NCBI GenBank assembly: GCA_964526785.1
Contig: CAZGMJ010000012.1
Span: 1-64,000, forward strand
DNA length: 64,000 nucleotides
Source: CAZGMJ01 sp964526785
GTDB lineage: Bacteria; Planctomycetota; Phycisphaerae; Sedimentisphaerales; Anaerobacaceae
Direction of reading: 5' to 3'
The notes under the pieces were generated by a model. It was not told the origin of the DNA, searched no databases, and saw nothing but the letters and a program-made list of their open reading frames with translations. Each line of letters starts with the position of its first letter. The first letter of the stretch is position 1. The translations under genes and the position numbers were made by a program. This document shows positions 25,943 through 33,941 of this stretch, piece after piece.

Positions 25943-26965
25943 CTACTCTTTTTCGCCGGAGCGGTGTTTGCTAATGATAGCGAAGGCGAGAACGGCCAAC
26001 AGGATTACGGCTGATGCGTATTTGATTGTGTCGGGTAACATCCAGCCGGGCCGCACGAACACCTCGAAATCGAAACCGCGAGCGGCATAATCCAGCAGCA
26101 TACCGCTGGCCAGCGCACAGCCCGCAACGGTCGCCAAGTACGCCACGGCGGTACGGCGGCCAAGCACCTTCCAGATAGTGACCAGGGAGGCTGCATTCGT
26201 CGCGGGGCCCGTCATCAGGAATACCAGCGCGGCTCCGGGAGTCAGCCCCTTCATGATTAACACGGCCGCGACAGGCACTGATGCGGTCGCACACACATAT
26301 ACGGGTATGCCCAGAAAGAGCATTAGCACCATTGCCAGGAACGGATGGGCGAGTTTGCCCGCGAAGTAGTCATTTGGAACGATTGCGGAGAGAATCGCCG
26401 CTATAAACAATCCGATCAGCATCGCCTTTCCAATGTCGCGAGGCAGAGCGACAAAGCCGTAGCGGAAGGCACGCCTTGTTCTGCTGTGTTTTACAAGCGC
26501 ACAACAGTCATCCTGGCACGTTTCTTTATCGGTGCGGTCGGTCGGCTTGTCCATGGCGAGCATATCCACCAGCGTGCCACCGATCAAGCCCGTGGCAAAA
26601 GCAACGAACGGCCGAAATACGGCGAAGATCGGTCCGAGCAGGCTGAGGGTGACGAGAATGCTATCGACACCGGTCTGGGGCGTCGATAGCAGAAAGGAAA
26701 TCGTCGCCCCTCTGCTCGCTCCATGCTTGAACAGGGACATCGAAACGGGAATGACGCCACACGAGCATAAAGGCAGCGGCACCCCAAGGAGTGATGCTTT
26801 CACTCGCGGCCATATCCCCCGTCCTCCGAGATGGCGTTCCACTGTTTTCTGGGAAATGAATACCGACAAAAATCCGGCTACGAGAAAGCCAAAGAGCAGA
26901 TAGGGAGACATCTCAGCAAGTGTCTCCCAGAACTCGACCGTAATGGACTTTACGAAATCAAACAT
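25943..26965 (-). CDS. SO_0444/ArsP-type permease (putative metal efflux)
   Basis: A 340-residue polytopic membrane protein of the DUF318/ArsP permease family. The signature LPLCSCGVIPVSMSL, with its two adjacent cysteines, lies in the N-terminal half, and GIPVYVCATASVPVA mirrors it in the C-terminal half, consistent with the family's internal repeat. A cysteine-rich cytoplasmic loop (ETCQDDCCALVKH) separates the halves. Homologues annotated SO_0444 are proposed Cu/Zn efflux proteins, while ArsP exports organoarsenicals. The start at 26965 lies 4 bp after the stop of the Fe-S protein gene with AAGG upstream, so the two are tightly coupled. Confidence 0.88.
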   Translation of the reverse strand: MFDFVKSITVEFWETLAEMSPYLLFGFLVAGFLSVFISQKTVERHLGGRGIWPRVKASLLGVPLPLCSCGVIPVSMSLFKHGASRGATISFLLSTPQTGVDSILVTLSLLGPIFAVFRPFVAFATGLIGGTLVDMLAMDKPTDRTDKETCQDDCCALVKHSRTRRAFRYGFVALPRDIGKAMLIGLFIAAILSAIVPNDYFAGKLAHPFLAMVLMLFLGIPVYVCATASVPVAAVLIMKGLTPGAALVFLMTGPATNAASLVTIWKVLGRRTAVAYLATVAGCALASGMLLDYAARGFDFEVFVRPGWMLPDTIKYASAVILLAVLAFAIISKHRSGEKE

Positions 26966-26969
26966 AGCC

Positions 26970-27716
26970 TTATCCGATGGATGCGGGTTGCGGTTCGACG
27001 GTCTTGCGATCAACCACCTCGCCCTTCAGACTTACGGTGACATCTTCGAACGGGACAGGCTTTCCGCTTCGGCCAACGGCCTGCCGGGCAACGTACGTCA
27101 GGCCGGAGCAGCATGGAACTTCCATGTGTACGACTGTCAGGCTCTTGAGGTCGTTCGCCTTGATGATTTCGGAGAGCTTGTCGATGTAATAGTCCGCGTC
27201 ATCCAGTTTGGGACAACCGACGGCAACCGCGCGGTCCTTCAGAAAGCGGTTATGGAAATCACCCATTGCGAAAGGCACGCAGTCGGCCGCGAGCAGGAGA
27301 TCGGCATTTGCAAAATACGGCGCGGCAGGCGAGACGAGTTTCAACTGCACGGGCCAATGCCCCAGTTGAGAGGGCACATCGACATCGGCGGCCTGTTGCG
27401 GCGGCTTGTCGGCGCCGAGGTCATGCGCCATCATGCCGGGGCATACGAATTCCGTCGTCGGCTGCGATTTCTTCTGCGCCGCAAGATGTTCTTTCGTTGC
27501 CTCCTCATCAAATTGGGACGCCTCCCGCTGTTCTATGCTGATGGCATCTTCCGGGCAATGGCCCAGACATGCGCCCAGTCCGTCACAGTACACGTCGCTG
27601 ACCAGCTTTGCCTTGCCATCGATGATTTCAATTGCACCTTCGGCACAGGCTGTGACGCATTGGCCACAACCTGTGCACTTGTCTTCGTCGATTTTCACAA
27701 TGTTACGTACTGCCAT
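26970..27716 (-). CDS. Fe-S protein with ferredoxin-like N-terminus, Hcp partner candidate
   Basis: A 248-residue protein. Residues 10-60 resemble a two-cluster ferredoxin: CTGCGQCVTAC (Cys 14, 17, 20, 24) and CDGLGACLGHCP (Cys 44, 50, 54). The second site has Leu47 where a cysteine would complete the usual CxxCxxC. The rest matches the family of ferredoxin-headed proteins often found next to hcp, with conserved LLLAADCVPFAMGDFH and VHMEVPCCSGLTYVARQA near the end. It probably delivers electrons to the hydroxylamine reductase encoded 22 bp upstream. Cytoplasmic. Confidence 0.88.
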   Translation of the reverse strand: MAVRNIVKIDEDKCTGCGQCVTACAEGAIEIIDGKAKLVSDVYCDGLGACLGHCPEDAISIEQREASQFDEEATKEHLAAQKKSQPTTEFVCPGMMAHDLGADKPPQQAADVDVPSQLGHWPVQLKLVSPAAPYFANADLLLAADCVPFAMGDFHNRFLKDRAVAVGCPKLDDADYYIDKLSEIIKANDLKSLTVVHMEVPCCSGLTYVARQAVGRSGKPVPFEDVTVSLKGEVVDRKTVEPQPASIG

Positions 27717-27738
27717 ATGATCTTCCCGGTAGTTCTTT

Positions 27739-29385
27739 CTATTTGAGCATTTCCGCCATGTCGGTCTTGACGTCCTTAATCGGAGCGATCTTGAACTTAT
27801 CCACGAGCACCTGCGTGACGTTCGGGCCGAGGAAGGCGGGCATGGACGGTCCCAGTTTCATGTTCTGGATGTTCAGATAGAGCAACGTCAGCAAAATGCA
27901 TACGGCCTTTTGCTCGTACCAACTCAGGACGAACGAGAGCGGGAGGTCATTCACGTCGCAATCGAACGCTTTGGCAAGGGCGACCGCAATCTGGATAGCC
28001 GAGTACGCGTCGTTGCACTGGCCCACGTCCAGCAGTCTCGGAATTCCACCTATATCTCCGAACGGGAGCTTGTTGAAGCGATACTTGCCGCAAGCGAGCG
28101 TCAGCATCACACAGTCGTCGGGCACGGCCTGGGCGAATTCGGTATAGTAGTTGCGTCCGGGCTTAGCTCCATCGCACCCGCCGATTAAGAAGAAATGCTT
28201 TATATCGCCGCTCTTGACGGCATCGACGACCTTTTCGGCGACGCTCATTACTGCGTTGCGGGCGAAGCCGATCGTGATCGTCTTCTCTTCGGCGTCCTCG
28301 GTGAAGCCCGGGGCCGCCAACGCCGCTTCGATCACGGGGGTGAAGTCGCCATTATCTATATGCTTCACGTCCGGCCATGCGACCAGTCCCGACGTGAAGA
28401 TACGGCCCTTGTAACTATCTCGCGGGCGCTGGATGCAGTTGGTCGTCATCAGGATGGCGCCGGGGAATGCGTCGAACTCCTTGGCCTGGTCCTGCCATGC
28501 CCCGCCGTAGTTGCCGACGAGATGTTTGTATTTCTTCAACTCCGGATACGCCAGACAGGGCAGCATTTCGCCATGCGTGTAGACGTTTATGCCTTTGCCC
28601 TCGGTTTGCTTGAGCAACTCGGCAAGGTCCTTGAGATCGTGTCCCGATACCACTATCGCCTTGCCCTTTACGGGGGTGACACGGACTTCGGTCGGCTCCG
28701 GATGGCCGTAAGCGCTCGTATTTGCTTCATCGAGCAGTTCCATAACGCGGAGGTTCACTTCGCCACATTTGAGTACCATCGGAACGAGCGAGTCGACGTC
28801 TTTGGCCTCTTCGGTCGTAAGGAAGTCGAGCGCTTCATGAAAGAATGCATATATGTCGTCGTCGGTCTTGCCGAGAATGCACGCGTGGTCGGTATAGGCG
28901 GCGCTGCCCTTTAGGCCATACGTTATCAATTCCTGCAAGCCGGCGACATCCGGGCCGAGGCCTTCAAGCATCTTGTCTATGCCGATTTCCTGGGCCTGCG
29001 AGAGCATTCCTGCGCGGTCTTGCGCAGGCTGCCACGTGGCGGGGCCGGACAGTTTCTCCGGTTCTTCGCCGGCCTGTTCGCAGGCTTTGTTATAGTTGTC
29101 CGCGGCCTTGTTGAGGACCTGGCCGGCTTCCTTGAGCAGAATTTCCAGCCGAGCGGGATCGAAGTTCACGTTCGTAACGGTACTGAAGAGCGCCTTGATG
29201 ACGAAGCGATCAATGTCCTGATTGGCCCTGCCCATTCGGCGCGCACGATGGGCGTACATTGAAATGCCTTTACAGGCGTGAACCAGTACGTCCTGCAGAT
29301 CAGCCGTTTCGGCATCCTTGCCACATACGCCGATCTTCGTGCATCCGCTTCCGCCTGCTGTTTGCTCACATTGGTAACAGAACAT
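27739..29385 (-). CDS. hcp: hydroxylamine reductase (hybrid-cluster protein)
   Basis: A 548-residue Hcp. The N-terminal cubane ligands are C3-x2-C6-x8-C15-x5-C21, the compact spacing of class I Hcp from strict anaerobes. Hybrid-cluster segments are present (VVSGHDLKDL, MTTNCIQRP, FFLIGGCDGAKPGRNYYTEF, TLACGKYRFN, DVGQCNDAYSA). The protein reduces hydroxylamine to ammonium in vitro and acts as an NO reductase or nitrosylase in vivo. It sits between a DUF255 protein and a ferredoxin-like partner in an operon headed by an Rrf2 regulator, which fits NO or nitrite control. A ribosome-binding site (AAAGGAG) precedes the ATG. Confidence 0.97.
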   Translation of the reverse strand: MFCYQCEQTAGGSGCTKIGVCGKDAETADLQDVLVHACKGISMYAHRARRMGRANQDIDRFVIKALFSTVTNVNFDPARLEILLKEAGQVLNKAADNYNKACEQAGEEPEKLSGPATWQPAQDRAGMLSQAQEIGIDKMLEGLGPDVAGLQELITYGLKGSAAYTDHACILGKTDDDIYAFFHEALDFLTTEEAKDVDSLVPMVLKCGEVNLRVMELLDEANTSAYGHPEPTEVRVTPVKGKAIVVSGHDLKDLAELLKQTEGKGINVYTHGEMLPCLAYPELKKYKHLVGNYGGAWQDQAKEFDAFPGAILMTTNCIQRPRDSYKGRIFTSGLVAWPDVKHIDNGDFTPVIEAALAAPGFTEDAEEKTITIGFARNAVMSVAEKVVDAVKSGDIKHFFLIGGCDGAKPGRNYYTEFAQAVPDDCVMLTLACGKYRFNKLPFGDIGGIPRLLDVGQCNDAYSAIQIAVALAKAFDCDVNDLPLSFVLSWYEQKAVCILLTLLYLNIQNMKLGPSMPAFLGPNVTQVLVDKFKIAPIKDVKTDMAEMLK

Positions 29386-29406
29386 TGGGTTACTCCTTTC
29401 AAAAAC

Positions 29407-31566
29407 TCAATTGGCTAATAGCTGCTTCAGTTCATTTGGTTCATTTACGGGGCTCCTGCAGGTAAAGTTCTGGCACACGTAGGCAGTTGCCCTGTTGTCG
29501 ATTTGTGTTTTGTTCTCCAGCGAGGCATCCAGGGATCGGATGTCCGTCTTCGAACCGTTACCCTCATGAAGCACGACGGCGCTTCGCGGGAGGAATGTAC
29601 TATGGACTAATCGCATCATTCGCCTGGTGTCGGAGGCGTCCGATTGTCCGCGTATCACCAGCTCACGACGGGGGCCGATCCAGTAATCCAGTGCCATGAG
29701 CATCGCGGTCAGCGAGGTCGGATTGCTGTTTAACTGCGTCGACCAGGTCCCCAGCGACCTGGCAGCAATGCGGAAGAGTTCCTCATCCACGATCGTGTGG
29801 CCAAGCTTGAGCAGCGCGAGTGTTGCGATTGAGTTTTCACTTGGAACGGCACCATCGTATGCGGGCTTTCGGCGGATGAGAACGCGCTCCGCGTCCGACC
29901 CCGAAAGGAAGAAGCCGTCGTGGCGGCTGTCGTAGAACAAGTCTATCATTGCGTCGGCAAGTGTCCTGGCCTCGACAAGGCGACGGGCGTCGAACGTAGC
30001 CTCATACAATTCGTGCATCGCGAGAATGCTGCATGCATAGTCGTCGAGAAAGCCCGCTTGTACCGCCCTGCCATTGCGGGAGTAACGATGGAGACGTCCG
30101 TTCGTGATATGGTTGGTCACGATGAAATCGGCAGCCTTCCGTGCGGCGGCCACATAGCGAGGTTCGTCCAGGACGCGACCGCCGTGGGCCAGCGACCAAA
30201 TCATCAGTCCGTTCCAGCTTGTTATGATCTTGTCATCGCGGTGCGGTTTCGGCCGCTGCTGCCTGCGGGTTAGCAGTTTCGCACGTGCGTCGGCGATAAT
30301 GCGCTCGATCTCCACAGGTCCGCGGTTGAATTCTTCGGCCAGGGCGTCGAAAGACTGGTTCATGCTGAGAACGCTGCGTCCGCTTTCGAAATTGCCTTTT
30401 TCACTCACGCCATAATGAGCCACGAATATGGCGGCTTCTGTTTCGTCCAGAAGCGCGCGAATTTCCTGCGGCGTCCAGACATAGTATGTGCCCTCAGCCC
30501 CTTCGCTGTCGGCATCCCGGCCGGCGTAGAAGCCTCCTGATTCATCGGTCAGATCGGCCAGCACATAATCGAAGACGCCGCGGGCGATTTCGGCATACGC
30601 GGCTCGACCGGTAACTTGATATGCTTCCACATAGGCTCGTGCTATCAGAGCCTGGTCGTACAACATCTTCTCGAAATGCGGAACGAGCCACTGGCGATCA
30701 GTCGAGTAGCGATGAAACCCGCCGGCCAGATGATCATAAATGCCGCCTGCCGCCATTCTGTCGAGCGTGGTTGTAACCATTTCAAGGGATTCTGCGTTAC
30801 CCGTTCGGTGATGATGGCGGAGCAGGTATAGAAGCGTGCTCGGCTGTGGGAATTTCGGGGCCATGCCGAAACCGCCATACTCGCCATCGAAGATCCGTTC
30901 GAGTTGCCGTTTTGCGGCGTTAAGCGTTTCTGTGTCGAGATCCGCTCCGCTTGCAACGGCAGCATCCGAGGTCAGGACTTCCATGATCTTCTCTGACGAC
31001 GCCAGCAATTGCTCACGATTATTCTCCCAGGCCTCTGCGATAGAGAGCAGTACCCTGTCGAAACCGGGTCTGCCCATCATGTCTTTCGGAGGAAAGTAGG
31101 TTCCCCCATAAAACGGCCTGCGATCAGGCGTCAGAAACACCGACAGCGGCCAACCGCCGGTTCCCGTCATCATCTGTACGGCGTGCATGTATATGTCATC
31201 GACGTCGGACCGCTCTTCCCGATCCACCTTGATGCTGACGAAATGTTCGTTCAGTATGCCGGCGATGCGCTCATCCTCGAAGCTTTCACGCTCCATCACG
31301 TGGCACCAGTGGCAGGTGGAATAACCGATGGACAGGAAGATCGGCTTGTCCTGCGTTGCGGCCCTGCCGAAGGCCTCGGGACCCCAGGGAGACCAATGCA
31401 CAGGATTATCCGCATGCTGAAGAAGATACGGGCTGGCCTCATTGGCCAGACGGTTCGCATCACCAGCGGGCCGTGTATTGGGGCCTGTATTGTTTTTCTG
31501 TACTGCCATCCATACTCCTATCAGTGCAAGCGTGGAAAACACGACTATTGGCGTACACCTGCACAT
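29407..31566 (-). CDS. thioredoxin-fold/DUF255 protein (YyaL/SPATA20 family), exported form
   Basis: About 719 residues. An N-terminal hydrophobic segment (PIVVFSTLALIGVWMAV) suggests export or anchoring. The DUF255 thioredoxin-like domain follows (NEASPYLLQHADNPVHW, then GYSTCHWCHVM with a CxxC pair), and the C-terminal two thirds is the (alpha/alpha)6 barrel-like region of the family (GGFHRYSTD, HFEKMLYDQA, SWNGLMI). The 31566 start places the hydrophobic segment at the N-terminus; upstream in-frame codons overlap the HD-domain gene. Function is not established for the family. Inclusion in the hcp operon suggests redox or cysteine repair under nitrosative stress (inference). Confidence 0.87.
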   Translation of the reverse strand: MCRCTPIVVFSTLALIGVWMAVQKNNTGPNTRPAGDANRLANEASPYLLQHADNPVHWSPWGPEAFGRAATQDKPIFLSIGYSTCHWCHVMERESFEDERIAGILNEHFVSIKVDREERSDVDDIYMHAVQMMTGTGGWPLSVFLTPDRRPFYGGTYFPPKDMMGRPGFDRVLLSIAEAWENNREQLLASSEKIMEVLTSDAAVASGADLDTETLNAAKRQLERIFDGEYGGFGMAPKFPQPSTLLYLLRHHHRTGNAESLEMVTTTLDRMAAGGIYDHLAGGFHRYSTDRQWLVPHFEKMLYDQALIARAYVEAYQVTGRAAYAEIARGVFDYVLADLTDESGGFYAGRDADSEGAEGTYYVWTPQEIRALLDETEAAIFVAHYGVSEKGNFESGRSVLSMNQSFDALAEEFNRGPVEIERIIADARAKLLTRRQQRPKPHRDDKIITSWNGLMIWSLAHGGRVLDEPRYVAAARKAADFIVTNHITNGRLHRYSRNGRAVQAGFLDDYACSILAMHELYEATFDARRLVEARTLADAMIDLFYDSRHDGFFLSGSDAERVLIRRKPAYDGAVPSENSIATLALLKLGHTIVDEELFRIAARSLGTWSTQLNSNPTSLTAMLMALDYWIGPRRELVIRGQSDASDTRRMMRLVHSTFLPRSAVVLHEGNGSKTDIRSLDASLENKTQIDNRATAYVCQNFTCRSPVNEPNELKQLLAN

Positions 31567-31642
31567 CGTATTCGTAATAAGAGAATCTGTGAGTCGCCGC
31601 AGCTTTGGACTGCCCAACCGAGCGTGTTCCCGCGGGGCCGCA

Positions 31643-32227
31643 CTACGATCCATTTGCTCTTGACACACCCCCACTATCGCTTCGTTGCTCCTCAACGAGT
31701 GCGTTTTTGACCGGCTTTGCCCCGTTGCCTTCGAGGATATCCTCGATAGCTATGGATCGACCGGTGTCGGTCTTAAATACCCGGTCAATCAACTGTCTGA
31801 TCATTAGATGATCGGCATTGGCATATTCCTCCGGAATATTCACCAGCCAGTCGGCGTCCCAGACGCAACGGAATTCCGTCGTGTCAATCTCGCGGGCACT
31901 GTGATGATTAGCGATTATGGCACATATGTGTTCGCGACGTTCGTGTGACAAAGGGTACCTCATTAATATATCGCGGGCGACGGGCGGTCCTTCGATCTCC
32001 TGATAGCGGCCTGCAGAGGAGTCATGCTTGCGCTCAGCGGCAGGTATGCCGATATCGTGCAGTATTGCGGCTGCAATGACGACGCCGGGGTCATTGACCG
32101 ATTCAACAGCAGCAATACGTTCGGCGTAGTGCAGGACGAGCAGAGCATGTGCAATGCGTTTGTTGTCTGAGTCAAACACCCGCTTCATATCGTCAATGAG
32201 ATTCTCTCGAAATCCGCTGCTATCCAT
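31643..32227 (-). CDS. HD-domain phosphohydrolase
   Basis: A 194-residue single HD domain. The metal-binding residues are visible: HYAER (first His), AAILHDIG (His-Asp), the HHS pair and VWDADWLVN (last Asp). It is a probable phosphohydrolase acting on a nucleotide or phosphate ester. The ATG at 32227 is preferred over the GTG one codon earlier. The gene lies 12 bp after the cupin gene in the Rrf2-hcp operon. No extra domain indicates cyclic-dinucleotide specificity. Confidence 0.85.
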   Translation of the reverse strand: MDSSGFRENLIDDMKRVFDSDNKRIAHALLVLHYAERIAAVESVNDPGVVIAAAILHDIGIPAAERKHDSSAGRYQEIEGPPVARDILMRYPLSHERREHICAIIANHHSAREIDTTEFRCVWDADWLVNIPEEYANADHLMIRQLIDRVFKTDTGRSIAIEDILEGNGAKPVKNALVEEQRSDSGGVSRANGS

Positions 32228-32239
32228 CACATCGCCCGC

Positions 32240-32584
32240 CTATCCTCGAATCATCGTAAGCAACATTTTGAAACGCTCGTCGGCCATGACCGCGTGAGGT
32301 ATATGGGCGGGCATGACAACAAGCCGCCCTGCCTCGGCGGCAACTTCCTCGCCGCCAATTATCAGACGGGCCCTGCCGTCAAGAATCTGCACAACGGCGT
32401 CGTACGGGGACGTATGCTCGCTAAGACTTTGGCCCTCATCGAACGCGAACAGCGTGAGCGTGCCAACACTCTTGTCCAGGATGGTCTTACTGACAACTGA
32501 CTCGTCCGCATATTGCACCAAGTCCCCGGGCGATACCGCTTTGCCGAGGCAGGACGTGAGAATCTGGCTCTTCGTATCATTCAT
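32240..32584 (-). CDS. small cupin-domain protein
   Basis: A 114-residue single cupin. Motif 1 is recognisable in LTLFAFDEGQSLSEHTSP and motif 2 in AGRLVVMPAHIPHAV, giving two or three metal-binding histidines. It resembles cupins often found with Rrf2 regulators and Hcp, which may sense or detoxify small reactive species; no enzyme activity can be named. The start at 32584 overlaps the regulator's stop (ATGA) and has AAAGGG upstream, so expression is coupled to the regulator. Confidence 0.85.
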   Translation of the reverse strand: MNDTKSQILTSCLGKAVSPGDLVQYADESVVSKTILDKSVGTLTLFAFDEGQSLSEHTSPYDAVVQILDGRARLIIGGEEVAAEAGRLVVMPAHIPHAVMADERFKMLLTMIRG

Positions 32585-33036
32585 GCATATGCCCTTTCGC
32601 TTTTGCGTCTCTTCTTTCCTGATGAACTGTCCCGACACCCTCCCAACTCACACAGGGTAATGCCGCCAAGATAGTCCCTCAACTGACTCTGAAGCTGCAA
32701 CAGCCGGGGATTGACCGGACACGTTTTCTGTCTGGCACACGCCTTTTCGCTCACCAGGCATCTATTGAGGCGAATCGGTCCCTGAATGACCTCGATGACC
32801 TCCAGCAGGCTGAGCTTAGATGGATGACGGGCAAGCGAATAGCCGCCGCGCGCACCCATCACGCTGGTGGTAAAGCCCGCTTTGCCGAGTCTCTGCATAA
32901 GCTTGCAGGCAAGTTGGTACGGAACATCCTCCTGCTCGGCAAGCGCCCTGGTCGAAATCGGCTCCTGCTCATAATGCGATGCGAGATTTATCATCATTCG
33001 CAAGGCATAGTCTGTATTTCGCCTTAAAATGTCCAT
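32581..33036 (-). CDS. Rrf2-family Fe-S regulator (NsrR/IscR-like)
   Basis: A 151-residue Rrf2 protein. The winged helix includes ISTRALAEQEDVPYQLACKL and the wing GARGGYSLAR (residues 61-70). Three cysteines, C93-x6-C100-x5-C106, occupy the [Fe-S]-binding position of NsrR and IscR. A further C129 and C134 and a basic tail follow. It is first in the hcp operon and divergent from the octaheme/tetraheme cytochrome pair, so it probably senses NO or Fe-S status and represses in both directions (inference). Confidence 0.9.
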   Translation of the reverse strand: MDILRRNTDYALRMMINLASHYEQEPISTRALAEQEDVPYQLACKLMQRLGKAGFTTSVMGARGGYSLARHPSKLSLLEVIEVIQGPIRLNRCLVSEKACARQKTCPVNPRLLQLQSQLRDYLGGITLCELGGCRDSSSGKKRRKSERAYA

Positions 33037-33042
33037 GCAGGA

Positions 33043-33068
33043 TTTTACTCCATTGCTTATAAGTAAAA
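33043..33068. promoter_or_regulatory. 7-12-7 inverted repeat upstream of the Rrf2 gene
   Basis: TTTTACT (33043-33049) and AGTAAAA (33062-33068) are perfect inverted copies separated by 12 bp, 7 bp upstream of the regulator's start codon. On the minus strand TTATAA inside the dyad could be a -10. An autoregulatory operator for the Rrf2 protein is plausible but unproven. Confidence 0.35.
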
Positions 33069-33107
33069 ACCTTACGCCTCACCAGCGGAGGTGTTTACCT
33101 GATATAC

Positions 33108-33120
33108 GACTAATATAGTC
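33108..33120. promoter_or_regulatory. 13-bp palindrome in the divergent promoter region
   Basis: GACTA-ATA-TAGTC is an exact palindrome around its central T. It lies about 72 bp upstream of the Rrf2 start and 246 bp upstream of the tetraheme gene. AT-rich palindromes of this size are typical of Rrf2-family sites, but this motif matches no consensus I know. Confidence 0.3.
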
Positions 33121-33246
33121 TTACATGTTCGGCATGGCAACGAAAAAACACGGAATTCCGCAGATTTTTTTTCGGGCACATCGCAGGGCGCGGGCAAGTG
33201 TCGGCTTTGCTCAAACAGAGGCCGCACCGGGAGTCCCGAGACATTT

Positions 33247-33271
33247 GCGCACTATCCGGTTAAGAGTGCGC
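33247..33271. promoter_or_regulatory. 7-11-7 inverted repeat upstream of the tetraheme cytochrome gene
   Basis: GCGCACT (33247-33253) and AGTGCGC (33265-33271) are perfect inverted copies with an 11-bp spacer, about 95 bp upstream of the plus-strand start. It may be an operator or activator site for the cytochrome pair, or a small hairpin. The region 33121-33365 otherwise has only weak promoter-like hexamers. Confidence 0.3.
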
Positions 33272-33365
33272 GAGTTGTTACGCCGCGAGATTGTCAGTGG
33301 ACAGCACACGTGCCTCAGATAGAAAAAAAGTTGCAGCGACAGATGCAATAGCATAGACTTTTGGT

Positions 33366-33923
33366 ATGATTTCGCGCTTCACACGGATGTTCAAGCGTTC
33401 TCTGGGCTGGGCGAAGGTTCACCTGCCCACATTCCTGCTGGGTTTTGGTTTTGCCATCCTCTGTTTTGTGGGACTCAACGCGGCCATGAAGCCGTTTTCA
33501 ACCGCCGGGTATTGTGGCGGACAATGCCATGAAATGAACATATCCTACCAGAGTTGGGAGTTATCACCTCACGGAACCAACGCGAACGGCGTGCGCGTTA
33601 CGTGTGTCGACTGCCATCTACCCCCGAAGGACCGCTATTTCGCCCACGTTGCAATGAAGGGTTACACGGGAGCGAAAGACATTTACAAGCACTATTTCGG
33701 CCCTGAATACGATCGCGAGAAGATCCGGCAGAAGGTGTTGGAGCACTTTCCCCGAAGCCGATGCTTGCAGTGCCACAACACCTTGTTGGCCAGGCCCGGG
33801 AGCCCGGCGGCCAGGCTCGCTCACGTGGACGCACTTGCGGATCTAAAAGACCCCGAAATGCATTGCCTTAAATGTCATGAGAGTACGGGCCATGAGAGAG
33901 AAAGCAGGCTTTTTGCGCCCTGA
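33366..33923 (+). CDS. NapC/NrfH-type tetraheme quinol dehydrogenase (HaoC-like)
   Basis: A 185-residue membrane-anchored cytochrome c. One N-terminal transmembrane helix (about 18-40) is followed by four heme sites: C50-x3-CH (CGGQCHEM), CVDCH (80-84), CLQCH (133-137) and CLKCH (167-171). The first is CX3CH, an atypical spacing, and it keeps the HxM that supplies heme 1's Met ligand in NrfH. The family passes electrons from menaquinol to a periplasmic partner, here the octaheme protein 18 bp downstream. No strong ribosome-binding site is visible at the 33366 start; an in-frame ATG at 33387 is an alternative. It resembles HaoC of the Campylobacterota haoCA pair. Confidence 0.87.
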   Translation: MISRFTRMFKRSLGWAKVHLPTFLLGFGFAILCFVGLNAAMKPFSTAGYCGGQCHEMNISYQSWELSPHGTNANGVRVTCVDCHLPPKDRYFAHVAMKGYTGAKDIYKHYFGPEYDREKIRQKVLEHFPRSRCLQCHNTLLARPGSPAARLAHVDALADLKDPEMHCLKCHESTGHERESRLFAP

Positions 33924-33941
33924 GACACGAAAGGAAGGACT

